A stretch of DNA of 64,000 nucleotides. Origin: Cyathus striatus (taxonomy: Eukaryota; Basidiomycota; Agaricomycetes; Agaricales; Nidulariaceae). Positions 1 through 12,400 of the stretch are shown one piece after another. Within the stretch, counting starts at the first letter, position 1. Each line of letters begins with the position of its first letter. The notes beneath the pieces were generated by a model. That model worked only from the letters and a program-made list of their open reading frames with translations. It ran no database searches and had not been told where the DNA came from. The DNA is taken from contig JAOVFP010000013.1 in assembly GCA_025738555.1 (NCBI GenBank), forward strand, positions 3,224,001 to 3,288,000, written 5' to 3'. A program made the translations under genes and the position numbers.

Positions 1-1970
1 ATGTAAGATTCATGCCGTGTAGGAAGCGAAGAACCCGGATGCCAGGAAGCTGGAAGACCAGTAGAATAACGTTGTCTGGCGGACATGTGACCATAGTTGA
101 CAACGAGGTCATCGCGGTCATGGATAGGGTATCGAATATCTTCAATAGACACGGAGTACCGTTGGCCAGACCCCTGCTGAGATATTGATAGAGAGGAGGG
201 TAACCCAGAAGCTGGATTATGCATCGATTGTTGATGGAGCGATGTTGAGCTGCCAGAGGTATTATAGCGATGCATGCCGTATATATTGTCGTCACTGCGA
301 TTGCTAATGTTGGCTCTACGCATGTTGTTTACAGAAGATTCACTCTCTTTCTTCGCTTTTCGCCATTGTTTCCGCAGCTCTTTGAATTCTGATAACAAAA
401 TATTGTTAATTAAGGCATATGTAGCAATGCTCATGGCATACCGTTAGGATTGCGCTTCGGACCGTGCTTCTGCATGGTGACATGTGCGTTCAGGTGATTC
501 AATGTCCCATAAGCCTTTGTGCAGTCAGGCCAAGAGCATTGATAGAGACGTTCAATCTCATCGTACCTCCTGCGAGGCCGCTTCTTAACCGCGTTCCCAG
601 GTAAGGCAACAAATGAGTACGTCTTGCTGGGACTTTGGTTGATACTAGAGGTGCGCTGAACACTCATGGATGATTGTGAGGACGCGGGATTGAAGCTCAG
701 ACCTAAGGGAGGGTTTGATGAAGTGGAAGTTCCCGTCCCGGGGGGTGACGGTCCATATAGATTTTCGGCACCGGGAGAATAGGGAACACCTGATGTCGGA
801 GAAGCCACCAAGCCCCCAGAAAAATTCGGTTGAAGGGGAGATATTGGCTCGTCTAGGCTGGTTGAACTGTAGGATGGCATACGGTCCTGATTCTGCTTCC
901 AAGCAGCGGAGTGTAAATGCGATTGGGATGCTGAGTAGCCGGATTGAATCTGCCTTAGGTCCCTCAGAGACCCGATACTTGCTCCACGATGAAGTGATGG
1001 AACATATATGGACGAGGGGGTGCGGCATGAGCTCGATAACGAGGGGTTGTATGTATGATTAAATTGGTCATAGCGGCCGGTATCCAGAGACGATGCTGTC
1101 GCGTACATACTTGCACCACCAAGAACTGCAGGCTCAGACATACGCCGTTGGTCGAGAAGAGAAGATTGCGAATGGCTTCCAGCCGAGTATTTATTTAAAC
1201 GGGAGTACCGGTCTGGCAGGGAGTCCGATTGATCTAGGCGATCTGGCTCTTCGGAAAACGTCTGGTGATCTGAATGGAGGAAGCGTTCTTGCGCGTGGGG
1301 GGCGCTAAATGGATGGGGAAACGTGGTGGGACGAGAATTATCGACAGGAGAGGGCGAGTCGGATAGATATGTGCCCGCGGGAGCAGAGTCTTTTGCAATT
1401 GCGCCAGAGTCTATGTCAGTAAACGCCTGGTGGGAGTGAGGAGCGGCAGCATAGGAAGGCGGAGACGCAGGATAAGGCGCGGAATTATTATCATACATGT
1501 CTGTAGAAGGCAAGGCAGGGTGAAAAGAAGCAGGCCCACCCAGGTCATAGTGGTAGTTGCCAGAATTAGGGAGCGGGGACTGGGGAGACGGTATGCGGTC
1601 GTCGTCCACTGTGTCTGCGGAGGAAGCGGACTGGGTAGGGGACACGGTGAGGGCGGCAAAGTTTGGAATGGGGGCAGCAAAATAAGACTGGTCGTGCAGG
1701 GCGAGGGCTGCGGACTGGCGGGGTGGTTCTGGAACAGTGTTCAGATTCAGAGTTGGAGGAGTGAGGAGGAGATGGGGCAGCATATCACCTGTGGCGGGGG
1801 TGGCTGGTAGAAGGGTGAATATAAGAGGAGAGAGCAGCTATAGGGAAGATCAGAGGAGGAATGAATTAATGAATGCGCAAAGATATACCTGAGTTTGGGC
1901 GGGGACGGTTCCGCTGCAACTCAAGTCTAAGACTGTCCCGAGCTTCGTGTTGTAAATCCCTCGACTTCAT
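1..1970 (-). CDS. Con7-like C2H2 zinc-finger transcription factor, 3' end outside window
   Basis: A nuclear DNA-binding regulator of the fungal Con7 type, judged from its finger block and what follows it. The start is ATG at 1970; a first exon of 27 codons joins in frame to the long second exon across an intron at 1804-1888. Residues up to about 420 are Ser/Pro/Tyr-rich and low in complexity. Near 560-440 a basic stretch (KKRPRRRYDEIERLY) leads into one C2H2 finger (C-W-P-D-C ... H-L-N-A-H) ending in KRNPN. A 53-nt intron (389-441) then joins to EFKELRKQWRKAKKE, which matches the continuation I remember in Con7 proteins. The frame is still open at base 1, so the C-terminus is missing. In Magnaporthe, Con7 controls infection-related morphogenesis; the role here is unknown. 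Family call fairly sure, orthology inferred. Confidence 0.8.
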
Positions 1971-4900
1971 CCTAATCTGAGATCCCACTCGGCGTGACGT
2001 GACGGAATGTCAAATTAATTACAGACCTGTGGTTCTGAGCGTTCAGACAGGGTTCAGACGTTTTCAGAGGAGGATGCCAATGGATTCAGATTCGCTGGAT
2101 TCGACTGCCGAACAATCATACCATCACCACCACTTCTGGAATTCTAGAAACACACCTCCCGGAATGGCATTCAATACCGTCACGCTCCTTCTCGCTATGT
2201 CACGCGATGCGCTTCCCTCCCCCTCCCAGTCCCCCACTGCCCCCCCCCCCCTTTCACCTTCCTTTTTTTCTATTGGCTGCCCCCGCAGCACGATCGGAGC
2301 GGCAACTCAATCCCTTCCGGCAAAGAACCCCAGCGTCGATTCCTATTCGTCATCTGCATTCCGAATCCCCTTATGCCTACTTAACCCTCCTCCATCCACC
2401 ACGCTCTTCCGTCTCTCCTTCCCGTGTCATTCACTTTGTGCTTTCGATTTCCTCCACATCTGCCTTTTCTTCTTATTTCCGCTCCCTCCCGCTCCTCCAT
2501 CGTCCCCGCCACCCACATCTGTACACATAATAAGCACCCTTCCCCTCCCCACCTCCAGCCAACTATCCATCCTTTGTAACCACCCGAAATGTAATTACGC
2601 CATATTTAGGGTCCCGGTATTTGCTTCTGTTGACTGTTATCACGAAGGGCAAACAAATAAACCCCGCGAACCACCCTCTGGATCTCAGATCTTTTCTGTA
2701 AAACTGCCTGATCAAATGTTTTCTCATCTCCAATCTCCAAGGCTTTGCACTCTTGCTTCGGCAACATGCATACCAACAGATCCAAAACTTCCTGTGCTCC
2801 AACCAGCGCCCAATCCGTTGCCAGCATCATCTCTTCCCAATACTTGTATACATAACTTTCTTCTTACCACACGCTTGACGTCCCATCTGCTGCAACATCG
2901 CGAGCAGTGGCGGTACTGGCGGGCACAACACCTGTCGATGCGATTTAACAGTTAGCTACACTGATTGATCCAAAAGTTCGTTTTAAATATCACACCTCTC
3001 TTTTACTAATTCCCACGATGAACCCACAACGCCATCAAAAGCGCGTCGCGCGTGATCAATGCGGATGGAGAAGCCCTTCGGTCGAAACATCAGCACATCA
3101 GCCACCTTCAACGCTTCCGCTCCGGACTTGGTTTTATCTTTTCAAAGTGTAATCCTGAGGGCACTCCATGACAACTGACAGATTTCGTATCACATCCTTG
3201 CCACACATATATGATACATATAAACCCTCAAACGGGAGATGACCTGGACATCCAGTATCTTCTGTCCGTGATATACGGGAAGCTTTCGACGCCATTACTT
3301 ATTATTCCAACAAAAAGGCGGTAGCAAATATTCCTTCAGGCTTATTTTTCTCGCACACCCGGTTATATCGGATCTCAGTCCACCCACGACCAAAAATATC
3401 ACCCAACAGACTGTTCAGAACCCTACCGCTGGCGTTGCAAGAGAAGCACGTAAAATCTTCGCTTTAACCACTGCTACATCTTCGCAAAATAAACGTCAAT
3501 ACTGGAAAGGCTATCGGGCCCTTCATCGTATAATAGGTTACCTCCATGCTACAGCACACACGAACGTGACTTATGAAAATAAATAAAAACTTACGAAGAG
3601 ATATGCATATGTATTCAAATACAAAAAGCAGTTGCTCATAAGTCATGTGTGAACCCGCGAGGTGATGATATGTACATAATATATACAGGGTTATCTGTGC
3701 TGTCAGTCAGGGATAGGATCGGTGTATCTCGAGATGGCAGATTGTAAACAGTGTGATGCCGATCGCCGGATACATAATTGCTTCTCTGAAAACGCATGTT
3801 GGCCTCTGTGAAGACCGCGATAGCCAGGGAATTCAACATGACTCTCGCAGACAACCCAGAGGTCTCTCCAGAGCTCAACAATTACAGTTTAGCTATTTTT
3901 CTGGACTTGCTACCGTTTCTTTATTATGTAGCCTGGAAACCTTGGGGCCTCAAAGTATGCCCAACGATAAGCAGCTTCGCTACCGAGAGTCCATTACTTT
4001 GCTTCGAATCTTCCCCGTGATTACAAGTAAACCAGCTGTCAATTCCGACGACCGAATATTAGACAAGATAAACCTTACAGTGAAGCTGGAGGGATTTATT
4101 GTATCCCTGGGTCAGCTTCGCTGGGGGCTTCATCGAGCCAGTTACACGATGGAAAAGAATGATTCATGATTCATCCGTGTTGGCCACTGATCAATCGAAT
4201 TTTGAAGGTGATGCGGATGGGCATGAAGGAATTTAAATAGGGACCAATAATTGGGTAAGTAAAGCACTGGAAGTATCATGGACCGCTCGAAGCATCTTCA
4301 CTTGATCTTCACAACCGATTCCTAGGTATAAGTGTTTGGAGCGCCTTGTCAACCAAGATTGACTTCAGCCTTCATACTCAAATCGGTACTGTGTACTGGT
4401 CAAGAGTGACAATAGAAATCTCCAACAATTTTGGTGTTCCTATGTATCGGTTACAGGCAAAGGCATAACTTACCCATACCAAAATATTCAGACAGAAGTG
4501 GAGTGAATTAACCAAAAATTTATAATCTTCATCGTCCCGTCAGCGATTCTGAGGATATAGAAACTAACGGATTAGATTCAAGTCCGCGGATTCATAACGC
4601 AGACAAAGGGCAACGCAGCGACTCCCAAGTAAGAACATCCCCGAGAGTTCAACGCGGGTGCGCCAACCTTACCACATCCAGAGCGGAGAACCGCAGCTTT
4701 AATAATAGCGGCCAGCGTTCATTAATAAGAAAGCAGTCAAATAAGACGATGTAGCAGACAGCCTGAGAATATCCTGGGTGGTCCCGGGCCTGGAAGTCAA
4801 TTCATATATCTGTTCCTTATACTTAAGTGCAGTTGTCTTCATGATCGTTTTCAAGTATCCAAGACAATCTCGGGAGCATAAATGATGATAGAAGCTGGCC

Positions 4901-6407
4901 GGCGAAGCCTATACTAGGATGCAATAACATAAGCATAGACGGATAAGTCCTTGCAGTTTCGGAGCCGTAGACCCATTGCTCCTACTTTTGGTTTGGGTGG
5001 CGAACGGAGCCTTCATAGTGTTGAAATAGGTATGCGAGAACCACAGGAACTATGCCTAACTGCATATCCGCCACTTCCTTCGCACGTCCAGCGTCCGGAT
5101 GGAGAAATCCAGGTTTCAAAATATCATGAGGACAGGAGGTAAACTTTAGGAACATGAACCAACGGATATCCATTTCTATTCTTTCGAGTCTCGACCAAGC
5201 CCGACGATAGCGAGCGCGAAAGCGACGTTTGTTGAAACTGTGAGCACGCCGCCGAATTTCCAAAGATTGAGTTTATGGCGAGCGCATCATCGGAATCAAC
5301 GGATGCAGTTTGTATGGGTACATTGAGGTACATTGGTATTGCAACACATTGTACGAGATTGTGCGGTGCCCATCCAACACCATCCAGATAAGGAGAAATG
5401 TGTATGATGGCGATAGCTGAGCCAGAGCTGACTCTTGAGCGCTGAACCAGTCACACTGGTCACCAGTGTTGTATGTTATCATATGACTAAGTATGTACTA
5501 AGACTTCAAATTTTCAAAGCTTCAAAGCTTCAAAAGATTCAAGTTGAGGCAAAGTTGAGGCCTGGATGTTGAACAAAGCCAGAGGCTGCCTTGAGTCTCG
5601 CCTGAGGGGCTTGTTCTGGTTTGTTATTATTACTATGTACACCAATTTCCCAACCCACGAGTTGTTTCTCACTCTACTGTTTTGGACTGGTATCACAAGT
5701 TATCATCTATCTTATGGATATCTCTCTACTACCGACAACAAACCGACAGCCCAATTGCTGAATTTCCGTTCGGACGGTATAAATTGGGCTACAGATTGAT
5801 CAAGAATTTAAGTAAGTACCCTTATACTTAGAACTGATGCACACTCAAATCACACTGCCCGTGTTAACGCTATCATCCATGTGTGTTTGATATGACACAT
5901 CCTGTACTAATTACATGTGTATTCTTAAACTCGAAACAGAAAGAATTTGAGTGGCATTTGGCATGGAAGTGCCATCATAACTTAGGAAACTCATACGGGA
6001 CCGTGGATCCGACTTCTTACCTATTGGGTAAGCCTTCGGCGACATTCATAGAACGGAACAAACTTGACAATCCTCGGATTGAATAGGTAGACTTACCGAT
6101 TGTAGAGTTTTTTATCCCCAAACCGTCAGGTTGGTAATATTTGGGTAACATTGTGCTCTTTGTGCTAAAGGATTAAGAAATGAACCAATATCAAGCCTAC
6201 TTATATGATGAAGGACACGGGCTTATAAATCTGTTTTCATTATTTAAGACTAAATACAGTGTTGCCCTTGGTAACTAGTCATTGCACTGCCAGAATCTGA
6301 ACAGTTTACTTGCAATTTACCACAAATCCAATATTTCTAATGAAGTATTCCAATTATCCAATATACTCATTTTATGGCCTGAAAGGGAGAATTTTGACTA
6401 ACAATGG
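1971..6407. other. 4.4 kb gene-free stretch
   Basis: I find no convincing gene here. Open frames are short, overlap each other on both strands and show no family motifs. The left part must hold the promoter of the Con7-like gene, which reads leftward from 1970; the right end lies just past the ARP8 stop codon. The longest open frame (1999-2955, +) is Pro/Ser-rich only because the DNA is pyrimidine-rich. A frame around 3796-4020 (+) reads like protein for about 50 codons but has no recognisable relative. A degenerate gene or a non-coding transcript cannot be excluded. Confidence 0.55.
2207..2560. other. Pyrimidine-rich tract (C+T on the + strand)
   Basis: About 350 bp with strong C/T bias on the + strand, including a C10 run near 2240 and a T7 run just after it. 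Agaricomycete promoters and leaders often carry CT-rich stretches on the coding strand immediately before a transcription start, so this orientation would fit a rightward transcript beginning near 2550. No rightward gene is recognisable there. It may instead be part of the distal promoter of the leftward Con7-like gene. Confidence 0.4.
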
Positions 6408-9164
6408 CTAGAGAAAAAAGCACCGTTCTTTCAGTCCTCGCATCCCCAATACATCCTGCGCAAAGTGAAAGAAATGACTATAGTTACAGCTGCGATGCAT
6501 ATTTGAAACATACCCAGTCAGATGGCGTTACCCAGAGTTCAGAAACACTATCCATTTTCCCCAACACAGCCGCTCCTTTCCAGGCCAGAACACGAGGATC
6601 AACTTCTTTCGGGGGTGGAATTATCTGCACCTTCTCCATGTTGGGGACCAACGGGGTTGCGATAGCTTGAAGTCTGTTAAACATTGTTAGAACACTCTTG
6701 AGCAGATGAATGGAAACAGAACACATCATGACCTGCTTTCTAACGCCTGCGCCATTCCTGGAAGCAACGCCGTTCCACCAATGACAAGCACTGCTTGTAA
6801 ATACTTGCGAATCTTTTCATCTCCACCAGCAGCACGAGCACTATTAAAAATAGCGACATCCAATGGAAGCTTGCTTGCTTCAAAACATACATCGATGGCA
6901 TAACCCCCACGATATATCTTGCTCTCATTTTGAGAAACTTGTTGTATTTGAGTTGGTGCTTTATTATCATTTTCCACATCTATAGCTTCATTTGAATCAT
7001 CGTTGGATAAGTCGATAGTAATAGGAGCTGCAGGAGGTTCCCCGAGTACACCAGAATCAACTTCGGTTTTAGAAGGTGTTGCTGTTCCTGCACACATTCG
7101 TAAGCATTGAGTATTTACAAAATGTGAATGACCACACCAGGTGTTGGAGCAGCAGAAACTTGCGGCTTCTTGGTCACTACTGATGCCTCAGCAGGTATTT
7201 GAGGCATAAGATGTTGAGTAGATATCAACATAGCATTGGTCTTTCAGTCATCATCAAATTCACTGTACCAACGAGTCAGCGAAGTGGCCTTACAACATAT
7301 TCCGACTGATGATCCATAATTTCATCAGTAACTCCGTTGGACAACGCCCGGAAACCGGCACGTTTCTTTTCGAACTCGATGACTCGGGGCTCGAAAATAC
7401 ACTAAGAGATACATCAGTTTGTGTACTCCACTCGGGTAATTATCATCAAACCATTGGGGCTAGAATAATTTCGTCGTAGGCTCTTAGTCCATACTTCTCT
7501 GTTGGTTTGTTTGGTCTCCGGACAATAAAATCATAGAGGTTCAGAGCCACATCTCCCTATGCAGTTGTTTGATAAGCGCGATTACTTCTTAAAGAAGTTG
7601 GGGCTTGCCTCTGCTAGAGTACAAATTCTAAACTTTAAATCTTCCATGACACTCCAGTCATATGTTCTGGACAGGTCGGCTTCTCGATATGGAAATTGAA
7701 TGCGTTGAAGTAGGACATAGAGAAACTCGGTTATATCATCACCTCCAATGTTTAATGTCATTCTACTAAGCAGTGAAATACAAGTTCGAAATATAAGCAT
7801 AGTGTACATACCGAGTATCCGATATTACGAGACCTTCGTCGACACACGCAACAGTGGTAACAGTTGCACCAATATCAACCACACAGGCGTTAGATATACC
7901 AGCTCCGTAGGTGGCAGCTAAAGATTCCTGGAGGAAATCAAATACCTGAGCTGTAAAGGAGATCGATCCGCTCACCTGTTGAACACAAAACTGCTTGAAG
8001 CCCATTACCATCAGTAGGTTAACTAATTCTCGAACGTAGGCTCGATCATAAAAGTCAGGAATGACAAGAACAACTGAATAGTTCTATGATGATACGACAG
8101 TAAGCTGAGAAGTAGAGGTAGATTGTGATATAAGCCCACCTTATATTCTTGGGCCTCTATCTGGAATCGTTCAGATTCTAGTGTTTTTTGAATAATTGCC
8201 TGAATGTCACTGAGAGTCACTTGTAGCGACGAATAGTCTCGTGTATTCAATGTAGCCCCATTAATGGGCCATCGTACGAGATAACCAGCTTCTACAGGAT
8301 CTGCAATTTGAAGCGCCTGTGATGTTGGAAAGTCACAGCACAGCTTCCACAAATTTAACAACAACGTACCCTTTCCCCAATTAATATATCTTCTGTAGAG
8401 CAAGCATCTACCCAGTCGACCCTAAATGGTCCATCAACATGTTCAGGAATTATTTCGGGCTTAAATTGCTCATTGAAAGTTGAAGCGATATTTGCAGCAT
8501 TGGGTGTCACTCTCAGCTTATAAAACCGCATTCGATCGCGAAGTGAAACTGTTATCGCTCCTAACTTCTCTTCAAACTGTGTCAAGGAGTTAGCAACTGG
8601 TCGATATAGCTTCATACCACATGGACGAATTTACTGGATCGTTTGACATCACTGTCACACCGTACTCGTCACTGCTGGGCGGTTCAGATGCAGTTTCAGG
8701 CTCGTTCCCTTTCCGAGGACGTAATATTGCTTCAACTCTAGGTGTGGAAGAAACTTGCGCTCTCGATTTACGAGCGACAACGCTGGGTACAGACGTCGGT
8801 GTGACATCTGAGGCTCGACCAATTCTCGTATATCGCGACCCAGGATGTATAATTATCACATTAGACCCACGCCTGCATCTCGTTCAGAGTTAGCACGCTG
8901 TACAGCAGTCCATGCACTTGCCTCTGCTCTTGAGGTAACTCTTCGACAACTGGTCCCTTGTTCTTGCGCATGGCATTCCTGGCCCATAATGTCTGTCCCT
9001 CTGACTTCAAGTACGTGGAGCTGACGTGCTTTGGGTTGGGACTACACAGGTCATTGAACCAATGGAACTGCGAATAGGATGGGCACTGACGCCAAAGGAA
9101 CATTGAAAGTGGTATAACGCATTCCCGTTTCATCGCGTTTCGCGTTTGGTATTCCTCGGGGCAT
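6408..9164 (-). CDS. ARP8: Actin-related protein 8 (INO80 chromatin remodelling complex)
   Basis: Nuclear actin-fold subunit of the INO80 remodeller, in which Arp8 binds actin, nucleosome and DNA. The start is ATG at 9164 (MPRGIPNAKRDETGMRYTTF). The Arp8 hallmark IIIHPGSRYTRIGRASD lies near 8845-8795, the actin-fold stretch VVDIGATVTTVACVDEG near 7890-7830, and the C-terminal WKGAAVLGKMDSVSELWVTPSDW near 6590-6514. The last exon (6455-6408) adds DVLGMRGLKERCFFL and a TAG stop, as expected for the family. An Asp/Glu/Asn-rich insert sits near 7060-6950. At least ten short introns are present; the one at 8873-8921 needs a GC donor (GCAAGT) to keep frame. It lies 317 bp downstream of TOR on the same strand. 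Identification is firm; some middle exon ends between 7110 and 7560 are approximate. Confidence 0.9.
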
Positions 9165-9481
9165 AATGAAAAGCGAGATGTGATAGGAAATAAATATGTT
9201 CGGATTCAAAGGTGGCCTGAATTGCTTAGTAGAAATTGACACGAATAATAAATTCGAGATGTAGTGATGAGTTTGACGCTGAAGCTATGAAGCTTGGGCT
9301 TGAGCTTGAACGCGATAGCCCAAAGTTCAAACGAGTTAGGTCACAGGTGCATCCTTTATTTGGTTATTTGGTTTGTGATCATAAATAAAAAGTCGTTATT
9401 ATCTTGTCTATAAACTACAAATGGAATACAAAATGAAATCTCTACTATATACTACACACGCCCATATCGTTGTCCTATTAT

Positions 9482-12400
9482 CTACCAGAAAGCACACCAT
9501 CCCGAGAAACATTGACATAAATTCTCCAGTGACGTTGCCTGTTCAATCAACTTCTGCACTTGAGCGGCAACCGTCAGCACCTCATCAGGATTGAAATCTC
9601 GTCCTATCGAGCTATTAGAATAATGTCCACATCACAACAGAAAGTTTACAATTTACCAGTTAGTTTGTGCTGCACCCTGTTGTAAACGAAAAGTGCTCGT
9701 TCGTTTCTGACTTCCTGGGCACCGATATCACCTTCCGCTTCTGCAATGTGCGTGAGTATAAAGGATATAGTAAATAAAAAGCTTTTGGCTAACCATTAAA
9801 AATATCATTTTCATCGGCTTTTAACTTTCGTGTAGGTCCTTGTGGGTGAGCAGCGACTCGAGCTAGCTCAGCAGCTCGTTCAGGATCAGTAGTAGTATCT
9901 GATTCTGTTTGTCAATAATTAGTTACGATTATACCAGTGTAATATATTTACAAACCTTCTGGTCTTCGTAGCTCAACTTCCGTTTGCATTAGTCTCCAAT
10001 TAATAAGGGGGTCGTAAACAAATGCTTCCAGAACAGCCATGAGCGATTCTTTATTATCACGCAGAACTTGCATTGTAATCTCGCAGGTGTTTCGGAAACT
10101 ACCCTCAATACCACTAACCTGTAGAAATATTCATCAGTATATCAGTTCCGGTTTCGTCCACATTCACGAACCTCCATGGCGTGAGTAAGCATTCGAGTGA
10201 GACGGAAAGGGACTTTCTCCGGGAACTTCTCGCGGTGCATAGCCACCTCAAAGCAATCACCGAAATCAATATGTACGACCTTTCCTGTGCTTCGTTCCAG
10301 CAATAAATTGGAAGGGTGTCGGTCGCCTAGACCAAGAATATGGCCAACCATACTGTTTACTGCTAATGATCGGGTATACGTGGCACGACGTTCAAGCCAA
10401 TGCTCCGAATTCGAACTCTTTAGCCAGAGCACGCGGTATAGATCTTGGCCTGTAGTATTCTCCAAGGCATACTCAAATACCTCCACCTTTTGCAATAACA
10501 TTAAATTTTCATAGTCGGGCGCCATCTAACAGATAATCAGTAAATCTACGCTGCAACTAAGTGCGACATGACATACCTGAAGCATTAATCGATACTCGAT
10601 ATTGAGAAGGACCTTCCTTGAATCGCGGTAATCACGAATGAGTACATGAAGCGTATCACTGTCTTGGACCCAACCCAATAATCCTGCGTTTGGAGCCAAA
10701 GGTATAACTGGGTATCTTTGGATATGTAGGCGACGCTTGAAAGAGTTGGTATCAACAGAAAGAAGGGTATTAACAAGACTGAAAAGTTGCATGACTCTTT
10801 CATCTTGACGAAGGTCCTCATGACCTATTGTACGATAACCGTTAGAATACACCTTAATCAATCGACCAAATTACTCACCTTTCAGGACGTACTGATAGTC
10901 TCGGCCATCACTTCCTTTCAAAGAAAGGCGGCGAGGGCGTTGCTTGGATGCTATAACCGTGAGCTTGGTTGCAAAGCTTGCAATTCTGACAATCGGTCGC
11001 CCGCTCTGATACGTTCCTATATTATAAATTCCGCATTAATACTTTGCAGTTGACACGAAACCCCATGAGTATACCAGGTACAGCAAGTTCGAGGCTTCGG
11101 GCTTTCAACAAACTTGGAGATACATATTGTAGATCAAGTGTTGTGAGCTGTGGTAGTTGCTTCTCAACTTTCTTGAAAACCTATGCATTGTTAGCATCGT
11201 TAGCACAAAAATTGTGATAAAAAGAGGAGGAATCGCACTCCGTAATATATATCCCAAGCTTTATCAAGTTCGCTCGTGTCGCCGTACATGCGATATCGTT
11301 TACAAGCCTCGCGAGCTTCACGCAGCTCTCTTCCAAAAACTTGAGCAAATGAAGTTTCTCGAGCCGTAGTCGGGCCCTAGGAATAAACATTAATCTAGAT
11401 ACATGTGATATTATCATCTGGGCGTACCGCTTCAAGCATTTCATGAAGTGGCTCTAGGGCGGCAATCATGCCATCCGGATTTTTCTCAGTGAAGTAGAGA
11501 CGTGAAGCTTCCTCGAGTCCTTCATGCCATAGTTCGTGCCATAAAATGGCGACACGAATAAGTTCTTTGCTAACAACTAAAGCCTATGCCCATGATTAGA
11601 CAACTGTTCGAATAGTTCCACTTTTAGCCTACCTGACTAACGATAGCCGGACTATGCTCCTTCATTCTGTCCATTATTGAAACTGCTGCATTACGACGCG
11701 CAGCACTTGAAGATTTGGATGCGACCGTGAGCGGGTATATAAGAGCTTGAGGATGATGTTTTCCAACATCTGTTAAAAGATTGTTGATGTTACGGCGTAT
11801 ATTCGCATGTGGAGTTTGAATCCGAGCGATAATCTAATCTCAACGATTACACAATAGTCGATAAACATATGAAAACAATATACCTGGGGAATTACTTCTA
11901 ACCACGTATCGACTTCAACAGAAGAGAAACCATTAGCCATGGCATTACTAACATCATCATGAGCTCCGAATTTAAACCACAAAGTCAGAAGTCGCAAAGT
12001 ATCCTGTAAGGAGTCTTCATTGCGAAGGGAGATGGACCGGAAAAACCCTAAGGATAAAGTAAGACACGCAACTTATTCGAGTTTAGTGTATGCTATACCT
12101 TCAACAGCTTGCACAACATGTTGTGCAAGTAATTCTCCGGGTACATCGCTAACCCGAGTATCACTCTGATTCTCTATATGACCAATGACTTCAAAATTGG
12201 CAAGCGCCCAAGTATGCCATGCTTTATACCAGGAAGGATCGTAATATGTTGCCAAGAAATAAGAATGTAGGATATCCTGCACAACATTCCGCTGATCCAC
12301 CATTTAGAAAGAAAAACACAATGACCAGAATGTGTAGGACATACTGATGTCCAGTCATCCCTCAATTGAACCTGCCAGTCACCCAACTTGAAGTAGCAGC

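Noticed and set aside
1999..2955. 318-codon open frame on the + strand
   Set aside because: It is Pro/Ser/Leu-rich because the DNA is pyrimidine-rich, it lacks an ATG-supported conserved start context and shows no family motifs or splice structure.
3753..4169. 138-codon open frame on the + strand in the gene-free region
   Set aside because: No motif, overlaps other frames of similar length, and no splice-supported extension in either direction.
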